A DNA stretch of 64,000 bases from Chersky-840 sp963810195 (GTDB lineage: Bacteria; Actinomycetota; Acidimicrobiia; Acidimicrobiales; UBA8190): positions 186,001-250,000 of the forward strand of contig CAWEMO010000003.1 of NCBI GenBank assembly GCA_963810195.1. Reading direction: 5' to 3'. Every line of letters begins with the position of its first letter. Within the stretch, counting starts at the first letter, position 1. Of this stretch, positions 1 to 8,148 are shown one piece after another. The notes below the pieces were generated by a model. The model had not been told where the DNA came from and did no database searches. It worked only from the letters and a program-made list of their open reading frames with translations. The translations under genes and the position numbers were made by a program.

Positions 1-643
1 CCACGACCTGCAGGCGAGCCCGCGCCGGGTTCGCCAGCGGACCTAGGAAGTTGAAGACGGTGGCCACGCCGAGCTCGCGACGCACCGGGATGGCGAAACG
101 CATGGCGGGATGAAAGCGCGGCGCGAAGCAGAACCCGATGCCCGCCTCGTCGATGCAGCGGGCCACACCGGGAGGGCCGAGGTCGATGACGACGCCGAGC
201 GCTTCGAGGACGTCGGCCGAGCCCGCCGCCGACGTCGCGGCGCGGCCCCCGTGCTTGCACACCCTCGCCCCCGCGCCCGCCACCACGAGCGCGGCGATCG
301 TCGACACGTTGATGGACAGGCTTCGGTCCCCGCCGGTTCCGCACGTGTCCACCAGCTCCTCGGGCCGGGGCACCGGAAGCGGCTCGGCGTGGGTGAGCAT
401 GGCGCGAACCAGGCCGGTCATCTCCTGCACGGTCTCGCCCTTGATGCGCAAGGCGGTGACGAAGGCGGCGATCTGCGCCGGCGTGGCGACACCGGCAAGC
501 ACCTCACCGAGGGCCAGCGCGGCCTCCTCTGCGCTCAAGTCACCTCTCGACAACAACCGTCCGAGCACGGCGGGCCACCCGCCCAGCGCGGCGAAGGCGC
601 CGTCGCCGTCGCCCCCGCTGCCGGCCCTGTCGTCTCCACTCAT
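1..643 (-). CDS. trpD: Anthranilate phosphoribosyltransferase, 3' end cut by window edge
   Basis: Second step of tryptophan synthesis: joins anthranilate to PRPP. About 214 residues are visible, starting at the ATG at 643 and running off the left edge. Family motifs are in order: the alpha-helical N-terminus, the phosphate-binding DTCGTGGD loop near residues 99-106, INVST, KHGGRAATSAAGSADVLEALG-type nucleotide loop near 129-149, and FNFLGPLANPAR close to the edge. The start follows the acyl-CoA dehydrogenase stop by about 20 bases on the same strand, so it is probably the last gene of a whiB-ridA-acyl-CoA dehydrogenase-trpD run. No other trp gene is in view. Confidence 0.95.
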   Translation of the reverse strand, partial: MSGDDRAGSGGDGDGAFAALGGWPAVLGRLLSRGDLSAEEAALALGEVLAGVATPAQIAAFVTALRIKGETVQEMTGLVRAMLTHAEPLPVPRPEELVDTCGTGGDRSLSINVSTIAALVVAGAGARVCKHGGRAATSAAGSADVLEALGVVIDLGPPGVARCIDEAGIGFCFAPRFHPAMRFAIPVRRELGVATVFNFLGPLANPARARLQVV

Positions 644-662
644 GGCGGCGTGCACGTCGGCG

Positions 663-1838
663 TCAATCCCACCACAGGTCGTGGTCCAGCACGCCCCGTG
701 CCACCAGCCCGAGCTGGACCTGGCTGGTGCCCTCCACGATGGTCAGCTGCTTGGCGTCGCGGTACCACTGCTCGGTGGGGTGGTCCTCCATGTACCCCGC
801 CGCACCGAGCAACTGCACGGCGAGGCCCGAGGCGCGCACGGCGAGCTCGGTGGCGTGGTACTTCGCCGCCGACAGCAACGGCACCCACTCCTTGGTGAAC
901 TTCCCCTGATCGGCGAGCCACGCGGCGCGATAAGTCAGAAGGCGGGCCGCCTCGAGGTCCACCGCGCACTTGGCGATCTCCCACTGCACGCCCTGGAAGT
1001 CGGCGATCGTCTTGCCGAAAGCGGCACGCTCCTTGACGTATTCGGTGGCGTACATGAGCGCGCCCTCGGCCAGGCCGATGCCCCGCGCCGCGACCACGGG
1101 CCGCATCGAGTTGAGCCCCAGCATGGCGAGGCGGAACCCCCCCACCTCGCCGATGACGTTGGCCGCCGGGACCCGGACGTCACCGAGCAACAGCTCGCCG
1201 GTGTCGATGCCCCGCACCCCCATCTTGTGGTCGGTCCGCCCGACCTCCACCCCCGGCCACTCGCGCTCGACGATGAACGCGGTCACCGAGTCATGGGCGC
1301 GGCTGGCGGGGTCGGCGGTCTTGGCGAACACCGTGTACCAGTCGGCCTCGCGCACGCCCGACATCCAGCACTTGGTGCCGTTGAGGACCCAGCCGTCGCG
1401 CCGGTCGGGGTCGGGCGTGGCGCGCGTGCGCATGCCCATCACGTCGCTGCCGGCCTGGGGCTCGGACAACCCGAAGGCGGCGCGCCGGGCCCCGGTGGCG
1501 ATGTCGGGCAGGTACCGCTTCTTCTGCTCTTCGGTCCCCGCGATCATGACGGGCCCGGTCGGCAGACGGGTGAGCAGCAGCATGAGCGCGGCCGTGTTGG
1601 AGTACTTCGCCACCTCCTCGATGGCGATGGTGAGCCCCAGGATCCCCGCACCCGAGCCCCCGTACTCCTCGGGGATGCACAGGCCGAGCAACCCCGCGTC
1701 GCGAAACGCCTCGAAGACGTCGGTCGGGTAGGCGCCGCTGCGGTCGATCTCGCGCGCCCGGGGCATGACCTTGTCTCGCGCCAGGCGGCGGACCGTCGCC
1801 TGGAGGTCGGACAATTCGGGAGTGAGATCGAAGTCCAT
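663..1838 (-). CDS. Acyl-CoA dehydrogenase
   Basis: FAD-dependent alpha,beta-dehydrogenation of an acyl-CoA thioester. 391 residues from the ATG at 1838 (MDFDLTPELSDL), the usual family length. The open frame runs much further upstream, but only this start gives a normal N-terminus. Visible family features: IPEEYGGSG, FGLSEPQAGSD (FAD/substrate loop), KCWMSGVREADWYTVFAKT, VRGIDTGELLLGDVRVPAANVIG, and the C-terminal YMEDHPTEQWYRDAKQLTIVEGTSQ region, where EGTS follows the family pattern. The catalytic base would be the Glu in IVEGTSQ. It sits 11 bases after ridA and 20 before trpD. The natural substrate cannot be read from sequence. Confidence 0.93.
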   Translation of the reverse strand: MDFDLTPELSDLQATVRRLARDKVMPRAREIDRSGAYPTDVFEAFRDAGLLGLCIPEEYGGSGAGILGLTIAIEEVAKYSNTAALMLLLTRLPTGPVMIAGTEEQKKRYLPDIATGARRAAFGLSEPQAGSDVMGMRTRATPDPDRRDGWVLNGTKCWMSGVREADWYTVFAKTADPASRAHDSVTAFIVEREWPGVEVGRTDHKMGVRGIDTGELLLGDVRVPAANVIGEVGGFRLAMLGLNSMRPVVAARGIGLAEGALMYATEYVKERAAFGKTIADFQGVQWEIAKCAVDLEAARLLTYRAAWLADQGKFTKEWVPLLSAAKYHATELAVRASGLAVQLLGAAGYMEDHPTEQWYRDAKQLTIVEGTSQVQLGLVARGVLDHDLWWD

Positions 1839-1849
1839 CGCCCCGGAGG

Positions 1850-2323
1850 CTACGCCTGGGCGCGCAGCGCCACGGTCACCTCGATCTCCACCGCTCCGCC
1901 CCGGGGCAGGGCCGCCACCCCGATGGCGGACCGGGTGTGACGGCCCTCGTCGCCGAAGATGCGGTGAAGCACCCGGCTCGCCCCGTCCACCACGGCGGGC
2001 TGCTCGTGGAAGTCGGGCGTCGAGGCCACGAAGCCCGTCACGGTGAGCACGCGATCGACCCGGTCGAGGGTCCCGAGCGCCTGCTGCAGCACCGCCAGGG
2101 CGTTGAGCGCGCACACCTCGGCCGCCTGCGCGCCCTGCTCCACGGTGACGTCGTCGCCGAGCGTGCCCACACAGGTGAGCTCGCCGTCGATACGCGGCAG
2201 CTGCCCCGAGGTCCTCGCCACGTCCCCGTGCACGACCACGGCGTCGAGCGGGTCGTGCGGCGGATGGGGGCCGTAGAGCGTCAATCCCAGGGATGCCAGC
2301 CGTTCGGCGATGCGTCCGGTCAC
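1850..2323 (-). CDS. RidA/YjgF family protein
   Basis: 157 residues from a GTG at 2323 (VTGRIAERLASLGL). This is the longer actinobacterial RidA subfamily, with LYGPHPPHDPLDAVV near the start, VARTSGQLP, ALAVLQQALGTLDRVDRVL and the C-terminal AIGVAALPRGGAVEIEVTVAL. Family members form trimers and deaminate reactive enamine/imine intermediates released by PLP enzymes; the Arg in the C-terminal RSAIGV segment would be the carboxylate anchor. A longer frame exists upstream but overlaps whiB and has low-complexity content, so the GTG is preferred. It lies in the same orientation as whiB and the acyl-CoA dehydrogenase. Confidence 0.85.
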   Translation of the reverse strand: MTGRIAERLASLGLTLYGPHPPHDPLDAVVVHGDVARTSGQLPRIDGELTCVGTLGDDVTVEQGAQAAEVCALNALAVLQQALGTLDRVDRVLTVTGFVASTPDFHEQPAVVDGASRVLHRIFGDEGRHTRSAIGVAALPRGGAVEIEVTVALRAQA

Positions 2324-2352
2324 GCCGGCAGCGTAGAGCCCGGTCCCGTCCC

Positions 2353-2595
2353 TCAGGCCGACTTGCGGCGCTGGCGGAGGATCCGACGGCGCTCGCGCTC
2401 GGTGGCTCCACCCCACACGCCCTCGCGCTCGCGGTGGGCCAGGGCGTGCTCGAGGCAGGCCTGGCGAACCGGGCATTCGGCGCAAATCGCCTTGGCCTCC
2501 TCGGCGTCCTCGTCGGACACCGGGTAGAAGACCTCAGGGTCGATGCCCTGACAAGCGGCTCGCTTGCGCCAGCTGGCGACGGAGGGGGCGGTCAT
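2353..2595 (-). CDS. WhiB-family iron-sulfur transcription factor
   Basis: 80 residues from the ATG at 2595. The frame opens at an upstream ATG (2616), but GAGGAAG lies eight bases before the second ATG, which decides the start. Four cluster-ligand cysteines follow the WhiB pattern: one in RAAC, then CxxC plus C in ICAECPVRQAC. The turn is GVWGGATERERR and a basic tail RRILRQRRKSA follows. WhiB proteins bind a 4Fe-4S cluster and partner the primary sigma factor. There is no extended AT-hook tail, so a WhiB7 identity is unlikely. It is probably the first gene of the minus-strand run. Confidence 0.95.
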   Translation of the reverse strand: MTAPSVASWRKRAACQGIDPEVFYPVSDEDAEEAKAICAECPVRQACLEHALAHREREGVWGGATERERRRILRQRRKSA

Positions 2596-2624
2596 TGGAG
2601 TCACTTCCTCAAGCACTCTGTGTG

Positions 2625-2648
2625 TTTATAGTTTCTCTCATTGTGAGA
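2625..2648 (-). promoter_or_regulatory. Putative whiB promoter region with 5-bp palindrome
   Basis: Upstream of whiB, on its strand, a TATAAA hexamer (2625-2630) follows a perfect inverted repeat TCTCA-TTG-TGAGA (2636-2648). The region is AT-rich against a very GC-rich background. No convincing -35 was found at the right distance, so this is only a candidate promoter/operator. Confidence 0.3.
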
Positions 2649-2863
2649 TTTTCCGCCAACAGACCGATGAGCAGGGACAATGGTCCCCTCAGAGGAGAAT
2701 CAGCGGAACAAGAAGTATGGCGCACGCTCGCGACCGTGTAAAGAACAGCGGGGTCGGCGGGCGGGCCCGGGACCGGCGACCATCCGTCGGGGCTCCACCG
2801 CCGGGCGGCGCCCCGCGTGCAAAAGCGCAGGTGGCAGGCAGTTTCTGCCGGGCCGAGGCCCCG

Positions 2864-3511
2864 TCAGGGCCGCAAGTCGGTGAGGAGCTCGGCCCGGACT
2901 TCGTCGGACAGAGCGGATTCGGCCCGGTACTCGGGGTGGTCGATGGCCAGGATGACCGGGCCGACCGCGAACCGCTCCACCTGGGCCGGGGCGAGGGCGA
3001 ACCGGATGTAGTGGACCGACGCCGTGATCTCGGGGCGGGTGAGGGCCTCCTCGTGGGCAGCCTCGGGCTCGGCCCGCACGACCTCCTCCCCGGCAAGCGC
3101 GTCGATCATGCCTCCGGTGTCGCGGGCCGGGCTCTCCCCTGCCAGCCGGAGGACCACGGAGTGCTCGATCCCCACCAGTCGGGGCAGCCAATCGCGCAAT
3201 GCCTCCTCGCCGGTCAGCTCGATGAACAGCGTGGCCCACAGCTCACCGGGCTCGGGGATGAGCGCGTTGTAGACGTCGAGCTCCTTCTGGATCTCCTCGT
3301 CGGACACCATCCGCTCGGCGCGCGCCATCTCCTGGATCTGGGAGCGCATGGTCTCGCGGTTCTCGAACACGAGCGACACGATGGGCCCGACCTGCACTCG
3401 CCGGCGCCGCTTGAGCTCGATGATCTTCCGCCGGTACGCGTCTCGGTCGCGCTCGTAGGCGCGCAGGTCGGCGATGTCGTCGAGGGTGAGCATCCGAGTG
3501 CGGGCGTTCAT
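2864..3511 (-). CDS. DUF3501 family protein
   Basis: 215 residues. Recognised as DUF3501 from LTLDDIADLRAYERDRDAYR near the start, ELKRRRRVQVGPIVSLVFEN, MRSQIQEMARAERM, LIPEPGELWATLFIEL and SVHYIRFAL. The biochemical role of this family is not established. Members are often found near rubrerythrin and iron-sulfur oxidoreductases, and here rubrerythrin and a Fur-type regulator lie directly upstream on the same strand. That suggests a role in oxidative or iron-linked stress, which is inference from context only. Confidence 0.85.
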   Translation of the reverse strand: MNARTRMLTLDDIADLRAYERDRDAYRRKIIELKRRRRVQVGPIVSLVFENRETMRSQIQEMARAERMVSDEEIQKELDVYNALIPEPGELWATLFIELTGEEALRDWLPRLVGIEHSVVLRLAGESPARDTGGMIDALAGEEVVRAEPEAAHEEALTRPEITASVHYIRFALAPAQVERFAVGPVILAIDHPEYRAESALSDEVRAELLTDLRP

Positions 3512-3675
3512 CTGCCGGCCTTCATGTGTGGACCTTCATGTGCTGGCCTTCATGTTCGGAGGAATCCTGTCTGCAGATGCGACGGGCCGGCCCGGTGGAG
3601 ACCGGACCGGCCCGCCCTAAGGCAACGGCGCAGGCGCCGGGCCCGGCGCCACTCAGTTGCGCGGCTCCAGTGAGC

Positions 3676-4095
3676 TCACGTGAGTGATTTGAGGCCTTCG
3701 CTGAAGCGGCCGGCGTGGCTCTTCTCGGCGCGGGCGAGGGTCTCGAGCCAGTCGGCGATGTCCTCGAACCCCTCGTCGCGCGCGGTCCGGGCGAAGCCGG
3801 GGTACATCTCCGTGTACTCGTAGGTCTCGCCCTCGATGGCCGACTTGAGGTTGTCGGCGGTGGGGCCGACGGGGACGCCGGTCACCGGGTCCCCGACCTC
3901 ACGCAGGAAGTCGAAGTGGCCGAACGCGTGGCCGGTCTCACCCTCGGCGACGGAACGGAACAGCGCGGCGACGTCGGGGTAGCCCTCCACGTCGGCTTTC
4001 TGGGCGAAGTAGAGGTAGCGGCGATTGGCCTGGCTCTCGCCGGCGAACGCCTCCTTCAGGTTCGCCTCGGTCTTGGATCCCTTCAGGTTGGACAC
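3676..4095 (-). CDS. Rubrerythrin (diiron domain only)
   Basis: 139 residues from a GTG start preceded by AAGGAGAAAGG. Two ferritin-like half-motifs are visible: EAFAGESQANRRYLYFAQKA with VAEGETGHAFGH, then IEGETYEYTEMYPGF with LARAEKSHAGRF. These supply the Glu/His ligands of a diiron centre for peroxide reduction. The C-terminal rubredoxin CxxC domain of classical rubrerythrin is absent, so an external electron donor is needed. It lies between a Fur-type regulator and DUF3501 on the same strand, consistent with peroxide/iron control. A G/T-rich low-complexity spacer (about 4100-4200) separates it from the fur gene. Confidence 0.93.
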   Translation of the reverse strand: MSNLKGSKTEANLKEAFAGESQANRRYLYFAQKADVEGYPDVAALFRSVAEGETGHAFGHFDFLREVGDPVTGVPVGPTADNLKSAIEGETYEYTEMYPGFARTARDEGFEDIADWLETLARAEKSHAGRFSEGLKSLT

Positions 4096-4230
4096 GGTCT
4101 TGCCTTTCTCCTTCTTCGGTTGGGCTGGTTCGGATTGCAGGTTGTTCGGTTAGGGGGGTTCGGGTTGGGGGTTCGAATGGGGGCTCAGGGACGGGGAGAC
4201 CCGGTAGCCACCCTCATGCGTCCACGGACC

Positions 4231-4698
4231 TCATGCGCCCACGGACACGTCGTCGGGCGCGGCGCGCCGGGCGGGGCGGGCGCGGCGGCAGTCCCGGCAC
4301 CGTCCGCGGAACACGACCTCGGCATCTCCGACGACGAAGCCCTCGTCGGCGCCCTCGGGCACGGTAACGCTGCTGAAGTCGGCATGGAGGTCGCGCACCT
4401 TGCCGCACGTGCGGCACACCAGATGGTGGTGGATCCCGTCCACGTTGGGGTCGAAACGCGTCGTGCCGGTGCCGAGGTCGAGTGCGGCGATCTCTCCCAT
4501 GTCGGCCAGCTCGTGCAGGGTCTGGTAGACGGTCTTGAGGGAGATGGTCTCCATCTGAGCCTTGGCGGCGGCGTGGATGGACTCGGCCGTGGGGTGGCTC
4601 ACGTCACCGTGCAGCACGCGGAAGATGCACTGGCGCTGGGCGGTGATCTTGCGTCCCTGGGCACGGAACAGCGCGCTGAGCTCGTCGGGCGACCGCAT
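4231..4698 (-). CDS. Fur-family metalloregulator (PerR/FurA-like)
   Basis: 155 residues. N-terminal winged helix (KITAQRQCIFRVL, HPTAESIHAAAK, ISLKTVYQTLHELADMGEI), then the dimerisation domain with the HHHLVCRTCGKVRDL zinc/iron site and a second CRDC pair near the C-terminus that would hold structural zinc. The sensed ligand cannot be decided from sequence. The adjacent rubrerythrin suggests peroxide or iron sensing. A palindromic site lies just upstream (4718-4745), suggesting autoregulation. Confidence 0.93.
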   Translation of the reverse strand: MRSPDELSALFRAQGRKITAQRQCIFRVLHGDVSHPTAESIHAAAKAQMETISLKTVYQTLHELADMGEIAALDLGTGTTRFDPNVDGIHHHLVCRTCGKVRDLHADFSSVTVPEGADEGFVVGDAEVVFRGRCRDCRRARPARRAAPDDVSVGA

Positions 4699-4717
4699 GA
4701 CATGGGCACGCTATCAC

Positions 4718-4745
4718 CAACGATTGTTTCTTGACAACCGTTGTC
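4718..4745. promoter_or_regulatory. Palindromic operator between Fur-type gene and glycerol operon
   Basis: Two inverted repeats: CAACGATTG (4718-4726, arms CAA/TTG) and the perfect GACAAC-C-GTTGTC (4733-4745). They lie 20-47 bases upstream of the fur start, where an autoregulatory Fur/PerR site would be expected. The divergent glycerol-3-phosphate oxidase starts about 83 bases further on, so the site could serve both genes. Confidence 0.5.
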
Positions 4746-4827
4746 GAAATCTCCCGGCGGACCAGCGGACCCGTCTGCCCGGATCGCGCCGCACGGTGCT
4801 CGTGCCCGGCTGTGGCAGGCTGGCCCG

Positions 4828-6567
4828 GTGCCCCCGGCCCGCGCCTCAGCTCCCCCGGCGCGCGGCAGTTTCGACCGGTCCGAGGCCCTGACCCGACTCG
4901 GGGACGAGGCCTTCGACGTCCTGGTCGTCGGGGGTGGGATCACCGGTGCCGGGGTGGCGCTCGACGCCGCCTCGCGTGGGCTGCGCACCGCCCTGGTGGA
5001 ACGCCACGACTTCGCCTCGGGGACCTCGTCGAAGTCTTCGAAGATGGTGCACGGAGGCTTGCGCTACCTCCAGCAGCGCGACTTCCGCCTCGTTTACGAG
5101 GCGTTGCACGAACGCCAGCGCCTCCTCGAGAACGCACCCCACCTCGTGGCCCCGCTGCCGTTCCTGATCCCCCTGTTCGGACGGGACGGGGTGGTGAACA
5201 AGGGCATGGCGCGCGCCTATGCCACCGCCCTCACCCTCTACGACGTCACCGGGGGACTGCGCATCGGACGTCGTCACCGCCGGATCACCCGGGCCGAGGC
5301 GCTCGCGCACCTGCCGACGCTGCGCACCGACCGGCTCGTGGCGGGGTTCATCTACTACGACGCCCGCGCCGACGACGCCCGGCTCACCGTGGCCATCGCC
5401 CGCACCGCGGCGCTCGACCACGGGGCGGTGATGGCGAATTACGTCGAGGTGACCGGATTCGTCACCGACGCCTCGGGCGACGTGACGGGCGCCCGGGTGC
5501 GCCCCGCGGTACCCCTGGGCGCGGCGTCCGCGGAGTTCGAGGTGCGGGCGCAGGTCGTGGTGAACGCCACCGGCGTATGGGCCGACGAGGTCCGTGCGCT
5601 CGAGGAGCCCGCGCACCCGCACTCGATCCGGCCCGCCAAGGGGATCCACGTCACCGTGCGCCGGTCCAAGCTCCCCGCTGACATCGCCGCCGTCATCCCC
5701 GTCCCCAAGGACCGGCGCTCGATCTTCGTGGTGCCGTGGCCCGACGGGGACGACGTCTACCTCGGCACCACCGACACCGACTGGGAGGGGCCCCTCGACG
5801 ACCCCGCCTGCCTGCCGGCGGACGTCGACTACGTCCTGGCCGCGGCCAACGGCGTGGTGACCGAACCGCTCACCCGTCACGACGTCACCGGGGTGTGGGC
5901 GGGGTTGCGACCCCTTCTCGCACCTGCCGAAGGCCATCACGTGAGTGCCCGTACCGCCGACCTGTCGCGCCGCCACACGGTGCGGGTCTCGCCCCACGGC
6001 ATGGTCACGGTGACCGGGGGCAAGCTCACCACCTACCGTCACATGGCCGAGGACACCGTGGACGCCGTGGTGAAGCGGCTCGCGTCGCGGGCGCCGTCGG
6101 GCACGCGCCGTTGCCAGACCAAGCACCTCGCCATCCGTGGCGCGTCCGGGCTCGAGGAGATGCGCCAACCCGGCGCGGCGTCGCGTTTCGGGGTCGGCGA
6201 GGATGTGTTCGCCGCGTTGGTCGGACGCCACGGAGGCGAGACCCCGGCCGTGCTCGACCTCGCCTCGGGCCGGCCCGAGCTTCTCGAGCCTCTGGTCCCG
6301 GGGCTCCCCCACCTCCGTGCCGAGGCACTGTGGGCGGTGCGCCACGAGATGGCCATGACCGTGGACGACGTGCTCGAGCGCCGCACCCGAAGCCTGTTGC
6401 GTCGTGCCCTCGCCGCCGCCGAGGCGGCGCCCGCCGTCGCCCGGTCGCTGGCGCCGGAATGGGGACGCGACGCCGCCGACGTCGCCCGTGATGCGGCCGC
6501 GTTCGCCGAAAGGGCGCGCCGTGACCTGGCCCGTGCCGGGCTCGACCCCGTGAGCTCGACCCCGTGA
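4828..6567 (+). CDS. glpD: Aerobic glycerol-3-phosphate dehydrogenase (FAD)
   Basis: Oxidises sn-glycerol-3-phosphate to DHAP at the membrane, feeding electrons to quinone. 579 residues from the GTG at 4828; the frame is open back to 4741, but that would run through the operator. The Rossmann motif VLVVGGGITGAGVALDAASRG is near residues 31-51, followed by LVERHDFASGTSSKSSKMVHGGLRYL, the GlpD/GlpA flavin signature. Other family segments are AKGIHVTV, PWPDGDDVYLGTTDTDW and TVTGGKLTTYRHMAED. The last codons run into a 14-bp tandem repeat shared with the next gene. First gene of the glycerol trio. Confidence 0.93.
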   Translation: MPPARASAPPARGSFDRSEALTRLGDEAFDVLVVGGGITGAGVALDAASRGLRTALVERHDFASGTSSKSSKMVHGGLRYLQQRDFRLVYEALHERQRLLENAPHLVAPLPFLIPLFGRDGVVNKGMARAYATALTLYDVTGGLRIGRRHRRITRAEALAHLPTLRTDRLVAGFIYYDARADDARLTVAIARTAALDHGAVMANYVEVTGFVTDASGDVTGARVRPAVPLGAASAEFEVRAQVVVNATGVWADEVRALEEPAHPHSIRPAKGIHVTVRRSKLPADIAAVIPVPKDRRSIFVVPWPDGDDVYLGTTDTDWEGPLDDPACLPADVDYVLAAANGVVTEPLTRHDVTGVWAGLRPLLAPAEGHHVSARTADLSRRHTVRVSPHGMVTVTGGKLTTYRHMAEDTVDAVVKRLASRAPSGTRRCQTKHLAIRGASGLEEMRQPGAASRFGVGEDVFAALVGRHGGETPAVLDLASGRPELLEPLVPGLPHLRAEALWAVRHEMAMTVDDVLERRTRSLLRRALAAAEAAPAVARSLAPEWGRDAADVARDAAAFAERARRDLARAGLDPVSSTP

Positions 6568-6603
6568 GCTCGACCCCGTGACCTCGACCCCGTGAGCTCG
6601 ACC
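6541..6603 (+). repeat. 14-bp tandem repeat spanning a gene junction
   Basis: Four complete copies of CTCGACCCCGTGAG (third copy ends in C), at 6541, 6555, 6569 and 6583, plus a half copy. The array covers the last codons and stop of glpD, the gap, and the GTG start of the next gene. Because 14 is not a multiple of three, each copy presents GTGA in a new frame. Confidence 0.9.
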
Positions 6604-8148
6604 CCCACACCGGTCACGCCCATCGACGCGCCGGCGGCCGACGTGACCGAGCGCATCGTGGGACCGCGTGTGCCCGTCGGCGAGCCGTTGCTCGAGCGCT
6701 TGCGCGGGGCGTGCGCGCAGGTCACCGTCGACGACGGCCAACGGGCCGAAGCCGGGCGCGACTGGTGGCCCCTGGCGGTGCGCTGGGCCATGCGCGGCAC
6801 GGTCCCGGCGCGTCCCGCCGTGGTGGCGCGTCCCGGCGACACCGAGCAGGTGGCGGCCGTGCTGGCCGCGTGCCACGACGCCCGGGTGCCGGTCACAGCC
6901 GTCGCCGGTCGGTCGGGAGTGTGCGGGGCGAGCATCCCGGTGTTCGGCGGCGTGTCGCTCGACCTGTGCGGCCTGTCGGGAATCGTCGACGTCGACACCA
7001 CGTCCCTGGTGGCGGAGGTCCTGCCGGGGACCTTCGGCCCCGACCTCGAGGCCGAGCTGCGGGCCCGGGGCACGACCCTCGGGCACTGGCCGCAGTCGAT
7101 GGACCTGTCGACGGTCGGCGGCTGGGCGGCGTGTCGCGGCGCGGGCCAGTACTCGACGCGTTACGGCAAGATCGAGGACATGGTCACCGGGCTGGAGGTG
7201 GCACTGGCCGACGGCCGCGTAATCCGCACCGGCGGCACCGGGCCGCGCGCCGCGCTGGGACCGGACCTCACCCAGCTGTTCGTCGGGTCCGAAGGGGTCC
7301 TGGGCGTGATCACCCAGGCTCAGCTGCGCCTGCACCCGGTGCCGCCCGCCCAGGGCCGGCGGGCCTACGCGTTCGGCGGATTCGCCGAAGGGCTCGAGGT
7401 GTGCCGCCGCGTCCTCCAGCGCGGCGCCACCCCGGCGGTGCTCCGCCTCTACGACCACACGGAGTCGGCCCGCAACTTCGACCTCACCGACCAGAGCGTG
7501 CTCGTCGTCCTCGACGAGGCGGACGAGCACCTCCTCGAGGCCACGCTCGCGATCCTCGACGCCGAGTGCGCGGCGGCGGGGGCTCTGCCCCTCGGTGACG
7601 AGATCGTCGAGCGATGGGTCGGGCACCGCAACGACGTCTCGGCTCTGGCGCCGCTGTATCGCGCCGGGATCGTCGTCGACACCATCGAGATCGCGGCGCG
7701 GTGGTCGACGCTGCCGACGCTGTACGACGCCTGTGTGTCGTCGCTCCTCGACCTCGACGGCACCGTGGCGGCGTCCGCCCACCAGAGCCACGCCTATGTC
7801 GACGGCGCCTGCCTCTACTTCACCTTCGCCGGGCGTATGCCCGAGGGGCGGTGGGACGCGCCGGACTCCACGGGGCCGGCGGTAGCGGGGGAAGCCGAAG
7901 CCGACGCGTGGGCAGAGGGGTACTACACGTCCGCCTGGCGCGTGGTCATGGACACGGTGCGCGCCCGCGGAGGGGCCATCAGCCACCACCACGGGGTCGG
8001 CATCAACCGGGGACGCTTCATGGCCGACGCCCTCGGCGGCGCCCTCGACGTGCTGGTCGGCCTGAAGGACAGCCTCGACCCCAGGGGGATCCTCAACCCG
8101 GGGAAGCTCGGCCTTCCCTCGCCCTTCGGTGAGGTCCTCTGGCCGTGA
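6592..8148 (+). CDS. Alkyl-DHAP synthase-like FAD-linked oxidase
   Basis: 518 residues from the GTG at 6592. FAD-binding PCMH domain: PAVVARPGDTEQVAAVL (near 75-91), VAGRSGVCGAS (104-114), HWPQSMDLSTVGGW (165-178), GQYSTRYGKIEDMVTGLEV, then LFVGSEGVLGVIT. The HWPQS...STVGGW and YSTRYGKIEDMV segments resemble alkyldihydroxyacetonephosphate synthase rather than glycolate oxidase. C-terminal features fit too, including ISHHHGVGINRG and LKDSLDPRGILNPGKLG. AGPS makes the ether bond of ether lipids from acyl-DHAP. Many bacterial homologues have unproven substrates. It sits between glpD and an FGGY kinase, with a GTGA overlap to the latter. Confidence 0.85.
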   Translation: MSSTPTPVTPIDAPAADVTERIVGPRVPVGEPLLERLRGACAQVTVDDGQRAEAGRDWWPLAVRWAMRGTVPARPAVVARPGDTEQVAAVLAACHDARVPVTAVAGRSGVCGASIPVFGGVSLDLCGLSGIVDVDTTSLVAEVLPGTFGPDLEAELRARGTTLGHWPQSMDLSTVGGWAACRGAGQYSTRYGKIEDMVTGLEVALADGRVIRTGGTGPRAALGPDLTQLFVGSEGVLGVITQAQLRLHPVPPAQGRRAYAFGGFAEGLEVCRRVLQRGATPAVLRLYDHTESARNFDLTDQSVLVVLDEADEHLLEATLAILDAECAAAGALPLGDEIVERWVGHRNDVSALAPLYRAGIVVDTIEIAARWSTLPTLYDACVSSLLDLDGTVAASAHQSHAYVDGACLYFTFAGRMPEGRWDAPDSTGPAVAGEAEADAWAEGYYTSAWRVVMDTVRARGGAISHHHGVGINRGRFMADALGGALDVLVGLKDSLDPRGILNPGKLGLPSPFGEVLWP

